Below are positions 26,521 to 35,758 of a stretch of 64,000 nt of DNA, piece by piece. Below the pieces are notes generated by a model that searched no databases, was not told the DNA's origin, and worked only from the letters and a program-made list of their open reading frames with translations. This DNA comes from Janthinobacterium aquaticum (GTDB lineage: Bacteria > Pseudomonadota > Gammaproteobacteria > Burkholderiales > Burkholderiaceae_D): assembly GCF_009208565.1 (NCBI RefSeq), contig NZ_WFLK01000002.1, positions 124,001-188,000 of the forward strand, in the 5' to 3' direction. A program made the position numbers and the translations under genes. Every line of letters starts with the position of its first letter. Position 1 is the first letter of the stretch.

Positions 26521-29391
26521 CTAATCGTGCCGGCTCTGGTTGCGCAACATCACTTCTACCTCCTCGACCGGCAGCGGATGGCTGAAGTAATAGCCCTGCG
26601 CCTCGTCGCAGCCGTGGTGGCGCAGGTAGTCGAGCTGGGCCGCCGTCTCGACGCCTTCGGCCACCACGCGCAGCTTGAGGTTGTGCGCCAGCGCGATGAT
26701 CGACACCACGATGGCGGCGTCGTCGGCGTCGCTGGCAACGTCGCCGACAAAGCTGCGGTCGATTTTGAGTACGTCGATCGGGAAAGTGCGCAGGTAGGCA
26801 AAGCTGGAATAGCCGGTGCCGAAATCGTCGATCGACAGCTGCACGCCCAGCGCCTTCATGTCGTGCAACTGGCTGACGGCCAGCGCCACATCGTGCATGA
26901 ACAGGCTTTCGGTCAGCTCCAGCTCCAGGCAGGCCGGCGCCAGGCCGGTGTCGCGCAGCACGTCGGCAATCGAGGCCACCAGATTGGGCTCGTTGAACTG
27001 GCGCGCCGACAGGTTGACGGCCAGCCGCAGCGCTCCCAGGCCGGCCGCATGCCAGGCCTGCATCTGCGCGCAGGCCTGGCGCATTACCCACGCGCCGATC
27101 GGCACGATCAGGCCGGTGTCTTCGGCCAATGCGATAAAACGGCTGGGCGCGACCATGCCCAGTTCGGGATGGCGCCAGCGCAGCAGCGCCTCGACGCCGA
27201 CCACGCGCCCGCTGGCCAAGTCGATCTGCGGCTGGTAGTGCAGCACGAACTGTTCGCGTTCAAGCGCATTGCGCAGCGCCGTCTCGATGCGCAGCCGCTC
27301 CAGCGTGGCCTGGTTCATGGCCGAGGTATAGAACTTGATATTGTTGCGGCCCTGTTTCTTGGCACTGTACATGGCGATATCGGCCTGCTCGATCAGGTTC
27401 TGCGTCTCGCCGTTGAGGGTGACGTCGCCCGGCGCATCGAACTGCGAGATGTCGTAGACAGCCACGCCAATGCTGCAGGTAACGATGAACTCCTTGCCGT
27501 CCAACATCACCGGCTGCGCCACCGCATCCATCACGCGCTGCACTACCGTCGCGCTCAGCGTTTCGCCGGGCTGCTCGCACAGGATGGCGACAAATTCGTC
27601 GCCCGACAGGCGCGCCACCGTGTCGCTCTCGCGCAGGCTGGCCTGCAGGCGCGCAGCGATCGTCTTGAGCAGATCGTCGCCGGCCTTGTGGCCCAGGCTG
27701 TCGTTGACGAACTTGAAGCGGTCCAGGTCGATCAGCAACACCCATAGCGCGCGGCCCTTGCGGCGCGACATGGCCATGGCCTGCGTCAGGCGGTCGCGCA
27801 GCAGGGCGCGGTTGGGCAGCCCGGTCAGCACATCGTGGTGGGCGATATGCCGGATTTGCTGCTCGGCCAGCTTGCGTTCGGTAATTTCCGAACCGGTGCC
27901 GCGGTAGCCGCAGAAGTCGCCGGCATCGCTGAACAGCGGCTCGCCGTTGATGCTGAACCAGCGCTGCTTGCCGCCGCGGTCGGCCATCGCATATTCGAGG
28001 TTGAAGAAGGGCCGGTGCGCCTGCAGGTCGGCCATATGCTGGCGGCCCCAGCGCGTGTTGTGCATGGCCGGCAGCTGCTCCCAGCGCGTCTTGCCGAGGA
28101 ACTGCTCGAGCGGCATATTCGATTTGTCGGCAAAGCCGCTGGTGATATGGCTGAAGCAGAAATTGGCGTCCTGTTCCCAGTACCAGTCCGACGACAGGGC
28201 CAGCAGGCGGCGGAAACGCTTTTCACTTTCCTGCAGCGCGCGTTCGGTGCGCTGGCGTGCCCGCACGTCTTCGCTGAGGGCCTCGTTACTGCGCTTGAGG
28301 TCGGCCGTGCGCTGTTCCACCAGCAGTTGCACGCGGCGCGAACGCTGCGTCAGCGACTGCACGAAGGCGGCGGTCAGGATGCTGAACAGCAGGCCGGTGA
28401 TCAGCGTAAAGAGCGAGCCCAGATGGTCGTTCAGGAAAGGGCGCGGATGGGCGATCACCTGCACATGCCAGGGGCGCCCCGCCGCCATGAAGGCGCTGTC
28501 AACCTGGCTGTGATAGGCGAACTGCAGCCAGCGCGGCAGCGGCCAGCGCGTGCCGGCCTCACTGTCGGTGCTGGCGCCCTGATGGAAAATGCGCGCCTGC
28601 GGATCGGCGCTGGCGGCCGCATAGACGGCAATGTCGAGTTGCGCGTCGTCGAGCAGGTCGGCGTTTGCCAGGATTTTTTCTACCAGCGAACTGCCGCGAA
28701 TAATCGCTGCCGTGTCGCCGATCAGCGCTGCGCGCCGCTGTGCCGAAGTCGACAGTGGCATGCCGTGGCGGTAGACGGGACGCATGATCACGAAACCCGG
28801 TTCGCTGCCCTGCGCCAGCGCCACCAGGCCGGTGGCGACGGTTTTGTTGGCCGTGATGGCCTGTTCCAGCGCATTCGACAACAGGCCGTCAGGGCGCACG
28901 TTCAGGCCAAAGGCCGGCAGGTTGCCCTGCATCGGTTCGAGATACTCCACCACCATATACTGGCTGCGCTCCGGCGCCGGCACCAGCACGCCGTCGTGCA
29001 TCTCCTGCATGACATAGTCAGGCACGATGCTGCGCAGGTCGGCTTCGAGTGCAGCGCGCTCGCCATGCGGCAGGCGCCGGTGAAAATTGAAGGCCTGGAT
29101 AAACGGATGGCGCTCCAGCAGCGGCGTGGTGAAGTCGTGGAACTGCTGGCGCGTGACCGGTACGATGGCCGAAAACAGCTGGTTGGTGGTGGTCAGTACC
29201 TCGACTGCATCGGCCAGCCCCTGTTCGACGGCAGCCACGCGCACGCCGGCGCGCTGCTGCAGGCTCAGGCTCATCTTGTCGTATTCAAGCTGGCTGATGG
29301 CGGCAAACAGCACGGCCGTGACCGACAGGCCGCAGGCAAAGGTCAGTACGGCCGCAGCAGATAGAGACAATGGCAGGCGGCCACGCAGCAT
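26521..29391 (-). CDS. CHASE-PAS-GGDEF-EAL membrane protein (c-di-GMP turnover)
   Basis: 956 aa from the ATG at 29391, which starts directly before the first membrane helix (about 8-30). A periplasmic CHASE-type sensor (~60-290) is followed by a second helix (~340-365), a coiled coil, a PAS domain (~405-520), GGDEF (~530-695) and EAL (~715-950). The cyclase signature reads SGDEF; the phosphodiesterase signature EALLRW is intact, and later EAL residues (ELTES, DDFGTGYSS, KIDRSFV) are present. It is probably a c-di-GMP phosphodiesterase with a regulatory or weakly active cyclase domain. Confidence 0.92.
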   Translation of the reverse strand: MLRGRLPLSLSAAAVLTFACGLSVTAVLFAAISQLEYDKMSLSLQQRAGVRVAAVEQGLADAVEVLTTTNQLFSAIVPVTRQQFHDFTTPLLERHPFIQAFNFHRRLPHGERAALEADLRSIVPDYVMQEMHDGVLVPAPERSQYMVVEYLEPMQGNLPAFGLNVRPDGLLSNALEQAITANKTVATGLVALAQGSEPGFVIMRPVYRHGMPLSTSAQRRAALIGDTAAIIRGSSLVEKILANADLLDDAQLDIAVYAAASADPQARIFHQGASTDSEAGTRWPLPRWLQFAYHSQVDSAFMAAGRPWHVQVIAHPRPFLNDHLGSLFTLITGLLFSILTAAFVQSLTQRSRRVQLLVEQRTADLKRSNEALSEDVRARQRTERALQESEKRFRRLLALSSDWYWEQDANFCFSHITSGFADKSNMPLEQFLGKTRWEQLPAMHNTRWGRQHMADLQAHRPFFNLEYAMADRGGKQRWFSINGEPLFSDAGDFCGYRGTGSEITERKLAEQQIRHIAHHDVLTGLPNRALLRDRLTQAMAMSRRKGRALWVLLIDLDRFKFVNDSLGHKAGDDLLKTIAARLQASLRESDTVARLSGDEFVAILCEQPGETLSATVVQRVMDAVAQPVMLDGKEFIVTCSIGVAVYDISQFDAPGDVTLNGETQNLIEQADIAMYSAKKQGRNNIKFYTSAMNQATLERLRIETALRNALEREQFVLHYQPQIDLASGRVVGVEALLRWRHPELGMVAPSRFIALAEDTGLIVPIGAWVMRQACAQMQAWHAAGLGALRLAVNLSARQFNEPNLVASIADVLRDTGLAPACLELELTESLFMHDVALAVSQLHDMKALGVQLSIDDFGTGYSSFAYLRTFPIDVLKIDRSFVGDVASDADDAAIVVSIIALAHNLKLRVVAEGVETAAQLDYLRHHGCDEAQGYYFSHPLPVEEVEVMLRNQSRHD

Positions 29392-29549
29392 GAATATTCC
29401 TTGGATTGACTGTAAAGACCGGTTGGTTCGGTGGTAGCCGCCAGGCGAAGGCAGTAGTGTGTCATAAAAGCAGTGTGCCGGCCTTGATTTTGCCCTTGAT
29501 TCGTGCAATTACGCAACATTTTTGCACGCAGTTCGCCTGTGCCTGCCGC

Positions 29550-30320
29550 TCAGTCATCGTTGCGCCCGGAGCGGCCACGCAGGCGCCACAGTTGCCAGCC
29601 GGGCAGCAGGCGGTTCAGGAAACCCATGCCCAGCAGGCGGCGCCAGCGCACCAGTCGCGTTACGCGCATGGCGCGCCCGGGCGCGGCGCACTCGGGACGG
29701 GCCGCAAAAATAATCCGGTTATTGCCGGCAATGCCGTGGAAATGGCAGACGGCGCCATGGAAGATCTGCATCAGGCGCGCCAGCATGGCGCGGTAATGCG
29801 GGTCGTAACTGAACAGATTGGCCACCAGCACGCCGCCGGGCAGCAGGGCGCGGTGGCAGTCGGCATAAAAGCGCGCGCTGCCCAGCGCCGGCGGCAGGCC
29901 GTCGGCATCGTAGCCGTCGAGCAGCAGCACATCGGCGCATGCCGGGTGGCGCGCAATATAGCTCAGGGCATCGGTCTCGATGATGCGCACGCGCGCGTCG
30001 TCGGCTGGCAGCTTGAATTGTTCGCGCAGTGCGATCACGTCGGCGCGCAGTTCAAGTACCGTGATGCGCGTATCGGGCAGGTGGCGGTGGCAGAATTTCA
30101 GCAGCGAGCCGCCGCCCAGGCCGACCATCAGGATATGGCGCGGACGCGGTACGAACAGCGTAAAGCACATCATCGCGCGTACATAGCGCAGCAGCAGATG
30201 GTTGGGGCGCGACAGCAGCATCTCGCTCTGGATCATGCCGGGCCGAAATTCCAGGCGGCGCCGGTCGCCGTCGGTCAGCACGCGCAGCGGCAAGGGTGGA
30301 GAGGACTGGCGGTCGGGCAT
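29550..30320 (-). CDS. spermidine-synthase-like methyltransferase-fold protein
   Basis: 256 aa from the ATG at 30320. The Rossmann core has ILMVGLGGGSLLKF (the SAM-type glycine loop, about 63-76), the acidic strand ITVLELRADV and DVLLLDGYDADGLP in the place of the polyamine-synthase catalytic Asp region. The N-terminal tetramerisation domain of SpeE is short. Such proteins are commonly annotated as spermidine synthase-like; activity on decarboxylated SAM is not certain. A basic C-terminal tail (RWRRLLGMGFLNRLLPGW) could associate with membrane. Confidence 0.8.
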   Translation of the reverse strand: MPDRQSSPPLPLRVLTDGDRRRLEFRPGMIQSEMLLSRPNHLLLRYVRAMMCFTLFVPRPRHILMVGLGGGSLLKFCHRHLPDTRITVLELRADVIALREQFKLPADDARVRIIETDALSYIARHPACADVLLLDGYDADGLPPALGSARFYADCHRALLPGGVLVANLFSYDPHYRAMLARLMQIFHGAVCHFHGIAGNNRIIFAARPECAAPGRAMRVTRLVRWRRLLGMGFLNRLLPGWQLWRLRGRSGRNDD

Positions 30321-30487
30321 GCGGCTCCATGGTGGTCGATGGTCGATAAGTGGCAGGCAAGTGCAGCGATGTTTTGTTGCAATGAGAGAAATCTGATAAG
30401 CTCCCCGAAGAATACCCGCAACTTGCCAGCAGCACACCTGATTTATGACCCTTCAAGGCCGCGCAATCGGGCACCATGGAGACAAGC

Positions 30488-30763
30488 ATGTTTTTGGATC
30501 ACCCCATTATCACGGCCACCAACAGTTTTACCGAGCATGACCGCATAGAACGGCTGACGCGGGTGTACGGCTACGCCGCTGCGCTGGCCGACCACGGTGG
30601 CAGCGCCCAGTTTATTGAAAAAGTGGCGCAGATCCACGACCACAAGGGCACCCTGATCGTGTTCTGGCACGAGGCCCCGAGCGAGGCCGAAAAGCACTAT
30701 TTCGTGCAGGCCTGGGCCAGCAAGGTTGGCGATGGCAGCACCAATGTCGAACACGAGATCTGA
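30488..30763 (+). CDS. small hypothetical protein, 91 aa
   Basis: The ATG at 30488 is preceded by GGAGA at a good distance; the upstream in-frame ATG at 30476 contains that GGAGA and has none of its own. The protein is soluble and mixed alpha/beta (TLIVFWHEAPSEAEKHYFVQAWASK). I do not recognise the family. It sits 40 bp before a GGDEF gene on the same strand and may be cotranscribed with it. Confidence 0.6.
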   Translation: MFLDHPIITATNSFTEHDRIERLTRVYGYAAALADHGGSAQFIEKVAQIHDHKGTLIVFWHEAPSEAEKHYFVQAWASKVGDGSTNVEHEI

Positions 30764-30803
30764 GGCGCAGGCGCATCGGTACGCAATTGCGGCGGAATAA
30801 TTT

Positions 30804-31955
30804 ATGGATATCAAGACGTTGGTACTGGCCCTGGCGCTCGGCAATCTGAGCTTGTGCGCGGCGCTGTTTTTCTTTGAATACGAACGCAAGAAGTCGCTCA
30901 GCATGTCGACCTGGGCGGTGGCCAAGCAATGCCAGGCGATCGCCTGGATACTGCTGTATTTCCGTGGCGTGCTGCCCGACTTGCTCTCGGTGCTGCTCGG
31001 TAACTGCCTGCTGTTTGCCGGCATGGCGCTCGACGCCGGCGCGCTGTGGCAGGCGGCCGGGCGCGCCGGCTGGCGCCGCACGATCATGCCGGCGCTCGGT
31101 GCGGCCGTTGGCCTGTTTGCCGCCTGCTACCTGTTCGACGTGGCGCCGCTGCTGCGCAGCGCCGGTGGTTCGCTGATCGTGGCCGGCTTTTTCCTGTCGG
31201 GCGTGGCGGCGCTGTGCCTGAAATGGAACGAAGCGACCATGCTGCGCCGCTTCCTGGTCGTCAGCATGGGCCTGCTGTCGCTGCTGATTGCACTGCGCGG
31301 CGTGCTGGCCGCCCTTGTCGACGGGTTTGACGCCGAACTGATGCAACTGGCCGGTTTTGGCGCCTTGTACCTGATGATGCTGACCAACGCCTTTGGCTAT
31401 CTGCTGCTGTCGCGTGAAAAGCTCGGCGGTGAACTGGCGCGCCTGGAAGTGGTCGACGCGGCCACGGGCGTGCCGAACCGGCGCGGCTTTTACCAGGCGC
31501 TGGCGCCGTGGATGGCGCTAGCGCGCCGGCCCGGCCTGCCGACGGCGCTGGTGGTGCTCAACCTCGATGACTTCAAGCGCGTCAATGACAGTTATGGCCA
31601 TCCGGTCGGCGATGCGGTGCTTAAAACCGTGGTCGACACCTGCCGCCAGCAGCTGCGCGACAGCGACCTGATGGGCCGCCTGGGCGGCGCCGAATTTGCC
31701 ATCCAGCTGCCGCGCACCAGCCTGGCTGACGCGCTGATGGTGGCCGAACGCATCCGCGCCGCCGTCGCCAGCCTGCCGGTCAAGACCGACAAGGCGGTAT
31801 TGAACCTGACGGCCAGCCTGGGCGTGACCACCATCCGCGCCGAAGACAGCACCGTCAGCCTGTTCAAGCGCGCCGACGAAGCACTGCAGGCAGCCAAGGC
31901 GGGTGGACGCAATCGCGTGGTTGAAGCGCCGCAAGCGAGCACACTGGACGCGTGA
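30804..31955 (+). CDS. membrane GGDEF-domain protein with GGAEF signature
   Basis: 383 aa. Six or seven membrane helices occupy residues ~5-205. A GGDEF domain fills ~215-375. The metal/nucleotide strand LNLDDFKRVND and the I-site RDSD are normal, and the spacing to the signature is normal, but the signature is GGAEF with Ala296 in the place of the conserved Asp/Glu. That acidic residue takes part in catalysis in PleD-like cyclases, so activity is questionable; c-di-GMP binding at the I-site could remain. Confidence 0.9.
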   Translation: MDIKTLVLALALGNLSLCAALFFFEYERKKSLSMSTWAVAKQCQAIAWILLYFRGVLPDLLSVLLGNCLLFAGMALDAGALWQAAGRAGWRRTIMPALGAAVGLFAACYLFDVAPLLRSAGGSLIVAGFFLSGVAALCLKWNEATMLRRFLVVSMGLLSLLIALRGVLAALVDGFDAELMQLAGFGALYLMMLTNAFGYLLLSREKLGGELARLEVVDAATGVPNRRGFYQALAPWMALARRPGLPTALVVLNLDDFKRVNDSYGHPVGDAVLKTVVDTCRQQLRDSDLMGRLGGAEFAIQLPRTSLADALMVAERIRAAVASLPVKTDKAVLNLTASLGVTTIRAEDSTVSLFKRADEALQAAKAGGRNRVVEAPQASTLDA

Positions 31956-32049
31956 TCTAACGGTGTTCTAAGTTTGGCAAGTTATTATCAGGGAAGATAG
32001 CGCTGTGCAAAAGCGTTGTAATTTTCCCCACTCTTGTCAGGCGAACCCC

Positions 32050-33132
32050 ATGAAAATTCTTAAATCCCTGCCAATCTGGCCCCTGGCTGCGCCGGTTGCC
32101 GGCTGGCTGTTCCTGTTTGGTTCCACCCTTGGTTTTGGCGGCGCGTACCAGTTGCTGCTCGTTGCCGGCCTGATCGGCAGCGTGCTGGCCGCCGTGTATC
32201 ACGCCGAGGTGGTGGCCCATCGCATCGGCGAACCTTACGGCACGCTGGTGCTGGCGCTGGCCGTCACGCTGATCGAAGTGGCGCTGATCGTCTCGCTGAT
32301 GCTGGCCGGTGGCCCGGAAACCACCGGCCTGGCGCGCGACACGGTGTTTGCCGCCATTATGATTATCCTTAACGGCATCGTCGGCATCTGCCTGCTGCTG
32401 GGCGCCGGGCGCCACAAGGAACAGAGTTTTGGCCTGCTCGGTGTCAGCGCTTCGCTGGCCACGCTGGCGGCGATTGCCATCCTGACGCTGGTGCTGCCCA
32501 ATTACACCTCGAGCGCGGCCGGCCCGTATTACAACTCCAGCCAGCTGATCTTTATTGCCGTCATTTCGCTGGTCCTATACGGTACCTTCGTGCTGGTGCA
32601 GACGGTACGTCACCGCGACTACTTCCTGCCCAAGGATAAAAACGGCGACGAAGAGGCGCATGCCGAGCCGCCTGCAGCGAGCGTGGCCTGGATCAGTGCC
32701 GGCGCGTTGCTGGTGTGCCTGGGGGCGGTGGTGCTGCTGGCCAAGTCGCTGGCGCCGGCGCTGGAGACGGCGATTGCCGCCATGGGTGCGCCGAAGACCC
32801 TGGTCGGCATCGTGATTGCCGCCATCGTGCTGCTGCCGGAAGGACTGGCCGCCGTGCGCGCGGCGCGTGCCAACCGCCTTCAGACCAGTCTGAACCTGGC
32901 GCTCGGCTCGGCCCTGGCCAGCATCGGCCTGACGATTCCGGCGGTGGTAGTGGTGGCATTGGCCACCGGCATGACCATTACGCTGGGGCTCGACATCAAG
33001 TCGACCGTGCTGCTGCTGCTGTCGCTGATGGTGGCCACGCTGTCGCTCGGTACCGGTCGCACCACTGTCATGCAAGGTACGGTGCATCTGGTGATCTTTG
33101 CCGTGTATTTGTTTACCACCATCGTGCCCTGA
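32050..33132 (+). CDS. chaA: calcium/proton antiporter, ChaA-like (CaCA family)
   Basis: 360 aa from the ATG at 32050. About 11 membrane helices. Two inverted repeats carry the CaCA alpha motifs: GEPYGTLVLALAVTLIEVAL (about 76-95) and VLLPEGLAAVRAARANRLQTSLN (about 261-283), both with the key Glu. This is a ChaA-type Ca2+ (Na+, K+)/H+ antiporter of the inner membrane. A short Glu/His-rich cytoplasmic loop lies mid-protein (KDKNGDEEAHAEPP). ppx follows 155 bp downstream but has its own apparent Pho-box promoter. Confidence 0.9.
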   Translation: MKILKSLPIWPLAAPVAGWLFLFGSTLGFGGAYQLLLVAGLIGSVLAAVYHAEVVAHRIGEPYGTLVLALAVTLIEVALIVSLMLAGGPETTGLARDTVFAAIMIILNGIVGICLLLGAGRHKEQSFGLLGVSASLATLAAIAILTLVLPNYTSSAAGPYYNSSQLIFIAVISLVLYGTFVLVQTVRHRDYFLPKDKNGDEEAHAEPPAASVAWISAGALLVCLGAVVLLAKSLAPALETAIAAMGAPKTLVGIVIAAIVLLPEGLAAVRAARANRLQTSLNLALGSALASIGLTIPAVVVVALATGMTITLGLDIKSTVLLLLSLMVATLSLGTGRTTVMQGTVHLVIFAVYLFTTIVP

Positions 33133-33158
33133 CATGGTGATGGTCAGCCGCTTCGGCA

Positions 33159-33191
33159 TGTCACGGTTGTGTCATGCTGTTGTCATATGAT
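33159..33191 (+). promoter_or_regulatory. Pho box: three TGTCAY repeats at 11-bp spacing upstream of ppx
   Basis: TGTCAC at 33159, TGTCAT at 33170 and TGTCAT at 33181 are spaced exactly 11 bp, the periodicity of PhoB-binding direct repeats (consensus CTGTCAT plus 4 bp). A possible -10 element TAGGAT follows at 33205-33210, at the distance expected when PhoB replaces the -35 element. The ppx start codon is at 33288. The repeats are seen directly; PhoB control is inference. Confidence 0.7.
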
Positions 33192-33287
33192 GGCGTTAGT
33201 GTGGTAGGATTTTTAAATCGTTTAAATGATTTATATAATTTCTCTGTCTTCCGGGCAGGGAAGTCTCCAGACTAGATAGAGGCCAGT

Positions 33288-34745
33288 ATGTATGCAGCGG
33301 TGGACCTGGGGTCCAACAGTTTTCGTTTGCACGTGGGCAAACATGATGGCGAGGCGATCCGCGTAATCAAGAGCGTGCGCGATCCGATACGCCTGGCTGC
33401 CGGCCTGGACGCCAGTGGCGACCTGACCGAGGCTGCCATGCAGAACGCGCTGGCGTGCCTGCAGCGTTTTCGCGCCGTGCTTGACGGCTACCAGCTCGAC
33501 GCCGTGCGCGTGGTGGCCACCTCGGCCATGCGCGTGGCGCGTAACGGCGCGGTGTTCCTGCCGCTGGCCGAAGCGGCCATCGGCTACCCGATCGAGATCA
33601 TCTCGGGCGAAGAAGAGGGCCGCCTGATCTACATGGGCGTGGCCAATTCGCTGGCCATTCCCGGCGAGCGGCGCCTGGTGATGGATATCGGCGGCGGCTC
33701 GACCGAGCTGATACTGGGGCGCGGCCAGGATGTCGAGCGGGTCGAGTCGTTCAGCCTGGGCACGGTCAAGCAAAGCCTGTCGTTCTTTATCGGCGGGCGC
33801 ATCGACGCACCGTCGTTCGAGGCGGCGATCCTGTCGGCGCGCAGCCATTTCGAGGACGGCGCGCCGCCCTATGGCCCGCAGCACTGGAAGAGCGCCTACG
33901 GCTCATCGGGCACGATCCGCACGATTGCCGACATCATCGCCCGCAACAAGCTGGGCGACGGCCTGCTGACGGCCGTCAGCCTGGAAGCGCTGGTGCGTCG
34001 CTTTATTGAAATCGGCCACACTAGCAAGATCGACATGCCAGGCCTGCGGCCCGACCGCGCCAGCACCATCGTCGGCGGCCTGGCAATTTTGCTGGGCCTG
34101 TTCCGCGAGCTGGCCATTCCCGTCATGACGCCGATCGAGGCGGGCCTGCGCATGGGCGTGATGTGGGACCTGTATCTGCGTTCGACCAGGCGTGACCGCC
34201 GCGAGCAGTCGGTGCAGGCCTGCATGGACAAATTTCATATCGACCAGCAGCGTGCCGGCCACGTGGCCGAACAGGCGCTGGCCATGTACGCGCAGTTGAA
34301 GCCGAGCTCCGATGCGCTGGTCAAGGCACTGCGCTGGAGCAGCCTGCTGCATGAAGTGGGCATGGTGGTGTCGCAGACCGGTTATCACAAGCATGCCGCC
34401 TATATCGTGGAAAACGCCGACCTGCCCGGCTTTACCACGCGCGAGCAGAACACCATGAGCCGCTTGATCCTGGCGCAGAAGGGCAACCTGCGCAAGATCG
34501 ACAATGTGCTGGCCGATCCCGATTTTGCCAAGGCAGTGCTGGCGCTGCGTTTGTCGATTTTGCTGATGCATGCGCGCATCGAGCCCGATTTCAGCGAACT
34601 GCGCCTGCGCATGAAAAGCCGCATCGAGCTCGATATCAAGCGCAGCTGGGTGGCGCATCATCCGACCGTGTCGTTCTGGATCGAAAAGGAACAGGAATTC
34701 TGGGACGAGGTGGGCGTCGACTTTACCGTGCGCGCCACGGCCTGA
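33288..34745 (+). CDS. ppx: exopolyphosphatase / Ppx-GppA family
   Basis: 485 aa. ASKHA phosphate-binding motifs: AAVDLGSNSFRLHVG (3-17) and VMDIGGGSTELILG (about 130-143), with the Glu-rich SGEEEGRLIY between. A C-terminal HD-like helical region begins near 310 (VKALRWSSLLHEVGMVVS). It removes terminal phosphate from polyphosphate, possibly also pppGpp. ppk is not in the window. The Pho box upstream points to induction on phosphate starvation. Confidence 0.92.
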   Translation: MYAAVDLGSNSFRLHVGKHDGEAIRVIKSVRDPIRLAAGLDASGDLTEAAMQNALACLQRFRAVLDGYQLDAVRVVATSAMRVARNGAVFLPLAEAAIGYPIEIISGEEEGRLIYMGVANSLAIPGERRLVMDIGGGSTELILGRGQDVERVESFSLGTVKQSLSFFIGGRIDAPSFEAAILSARSHFEDGAPPYGPQHWKSAYGSSGTIRTIADIIARNKLGDGLLTAVSLEALVRRFIEIGHTSKIDMPGLRPDRASTIVGGLAILLGLFRELAIPVMTPIEAGLRMGVMWDLYLRSTRRDRREQSVQACMDKFHIDQQRAGHVAEQALAMYAQLKPSSDALVKALRWSSLLHEVGMVVSQTGYHKHAAYIVENADLPGFTTREQNTMSRLILAQKGNLRKIDNVLADPDFAKAVLALRLSILLMHARIEPDFSELRLRMKSRIELDIKRSWVAHHPTVSFWIEKEQEFWDEVGVDFTVRATA

Positions 34746-34822
34746 CGGTGTTTGCCTGAAGCGGGCAAGCAAATTTTCTGAAAACAGTATATATTGTTTA
34801 TATTAATAATATTGGAGAGCAT

Positions 34823-35515
34823 ATGACCAAGACCACGCCAGCCACCAAACTAGCCACTAAGCCAGCAGCCGACGCCGCAGCATCGAGCGCGCCAGCGGCA
34901 CCGATTTTCCCGACCAGCGAGTCGGTCAAGGCCGCAGCCGCCGCAGCCCCAGACGATGCCGCAAAAGCAGTAGTGGCTGTCAAGCCAGCCGCCAAGCGTG
35001 CAGCCAAGCCTGCGGTTGCAGCCAAGCCGGCAGCGGTCAAGCCAGCTGCGGTAGCGAAGACGGCAGCGGCCAAGCCGGTCGCCGCCAAGCCAGCTGCAGC
35101 AAAGCCTGCAGCAGTCAAGCCGGCAGCCAAGACCGCTGTTGCCAAGCCGGCAGCAACCAAGCCCGCCGCCGCCAAGGCTGCACCAGCCGCCGCCGCCAAG
35201 CCAGCCGCCAAAGCCGCAGCGAAACCTGCCGTGAAAGCCGCTGCCAAGAAGGCGCCAGCCGCCAAGCCGGTCGCTGCCGCCAAGGAAAAAGCGCGCAAGC
35301 CAAAACTGGTGCGCGACAGCTTTACCATGCCGGAAGCCGAGTACGAAGTGCTGGGCCAGGTCAAGAAAGCCTGCCTGAAAGCGGGTTTTGAAATCAAGAA
35401 AAGCGAACTGCTTCGCATCGGCGTGGCCCTGATCAGCCAGATCGACCTGGCCACGCTGCAAAACGTGCTGGCCGGCCTGCCGCAGCTGAAAACCGGTCGT
35501 CCGAAGAAAGACTGA
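34823..35515 (+). CDS. AlgP/histone-H1-like Lys-Ala-Pro repeat protein
   Basis: 230 aa. Residues ~50-160 are almost only Lys, Ala, Pro and Val in short KPAA/AAKP units, like eukaryotic H1 tails and AlgP-type bacterial proteins that bind DNA. Residues ~163-230 form a compact domain, VRDSFTMPEAEYEVLGQVK followed by KSELLRIGVALI, reminiscent of small DNA-binding or ribbon-helix-helix-like modules, ending GRPKKD. GGAGAG precedes the ATG in an A/T-rich promoter region. It is probably nucleoid-associated; this is inference. Repeat length may vary between strains. Confidence 0.82.
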   Translation: MTKTTPATKLATKPAADAAASSAPAAPIFPTSESVKAAAAAAPDDAAKAVVAVKPAAKRAAKPAVAAKPAAVKPAAVAKTAAAKPVAAKPAAAKPAAVKPAAKTAVAKPAATKPAAAKAAPAAAAKPAAKAAAKPAVKAAAKKAPAAKPVAAAKEKARKPKLVRDSFTMPEAEYEVLGQVKKACLKAGFEIKKSELLRIGVALISQIDLATLQNVLAGLPQLKTGRPKKD

Positions 35516-35561
35516 TGGTCTTGCGGGCGATTTGACCGCAGTCGCCGACGAGACAGCGGAT

Positions 35562-35671
35562 GTAGGTTGGATTAGGCCCATAGGGCCGTAATCCAACAAC
35601 ACCGCTGACTCCAACAATGTTGTCGGATTACGCCGCTACACGGCCTGCGCGGCCCGGCTAATCCGACCTAC
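35562..35671. repeat. REP-like palindromic repeat array 3
   Basis: Starts GTAGGTTGGATTAG and ends CTAATCCGACCTAC. The left arm differs from the consensus by a compensated change (GGTTGGATTA with TAATCCAAC), so the stem is preserved although the bases changed. The right hairpin is enlarged. It lies between the H1-like gene and fdhD, both on the plus strand. Confidence 0.88.
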
Positions 35672-35758
35672 GTGATATGCGCTAACTCGGTTGCCAGCCA
35701 GCCGACACCAAACCTCCGTCCCCATTCTGGTTTACCATGAGGCCTGTACCGTACCCTC

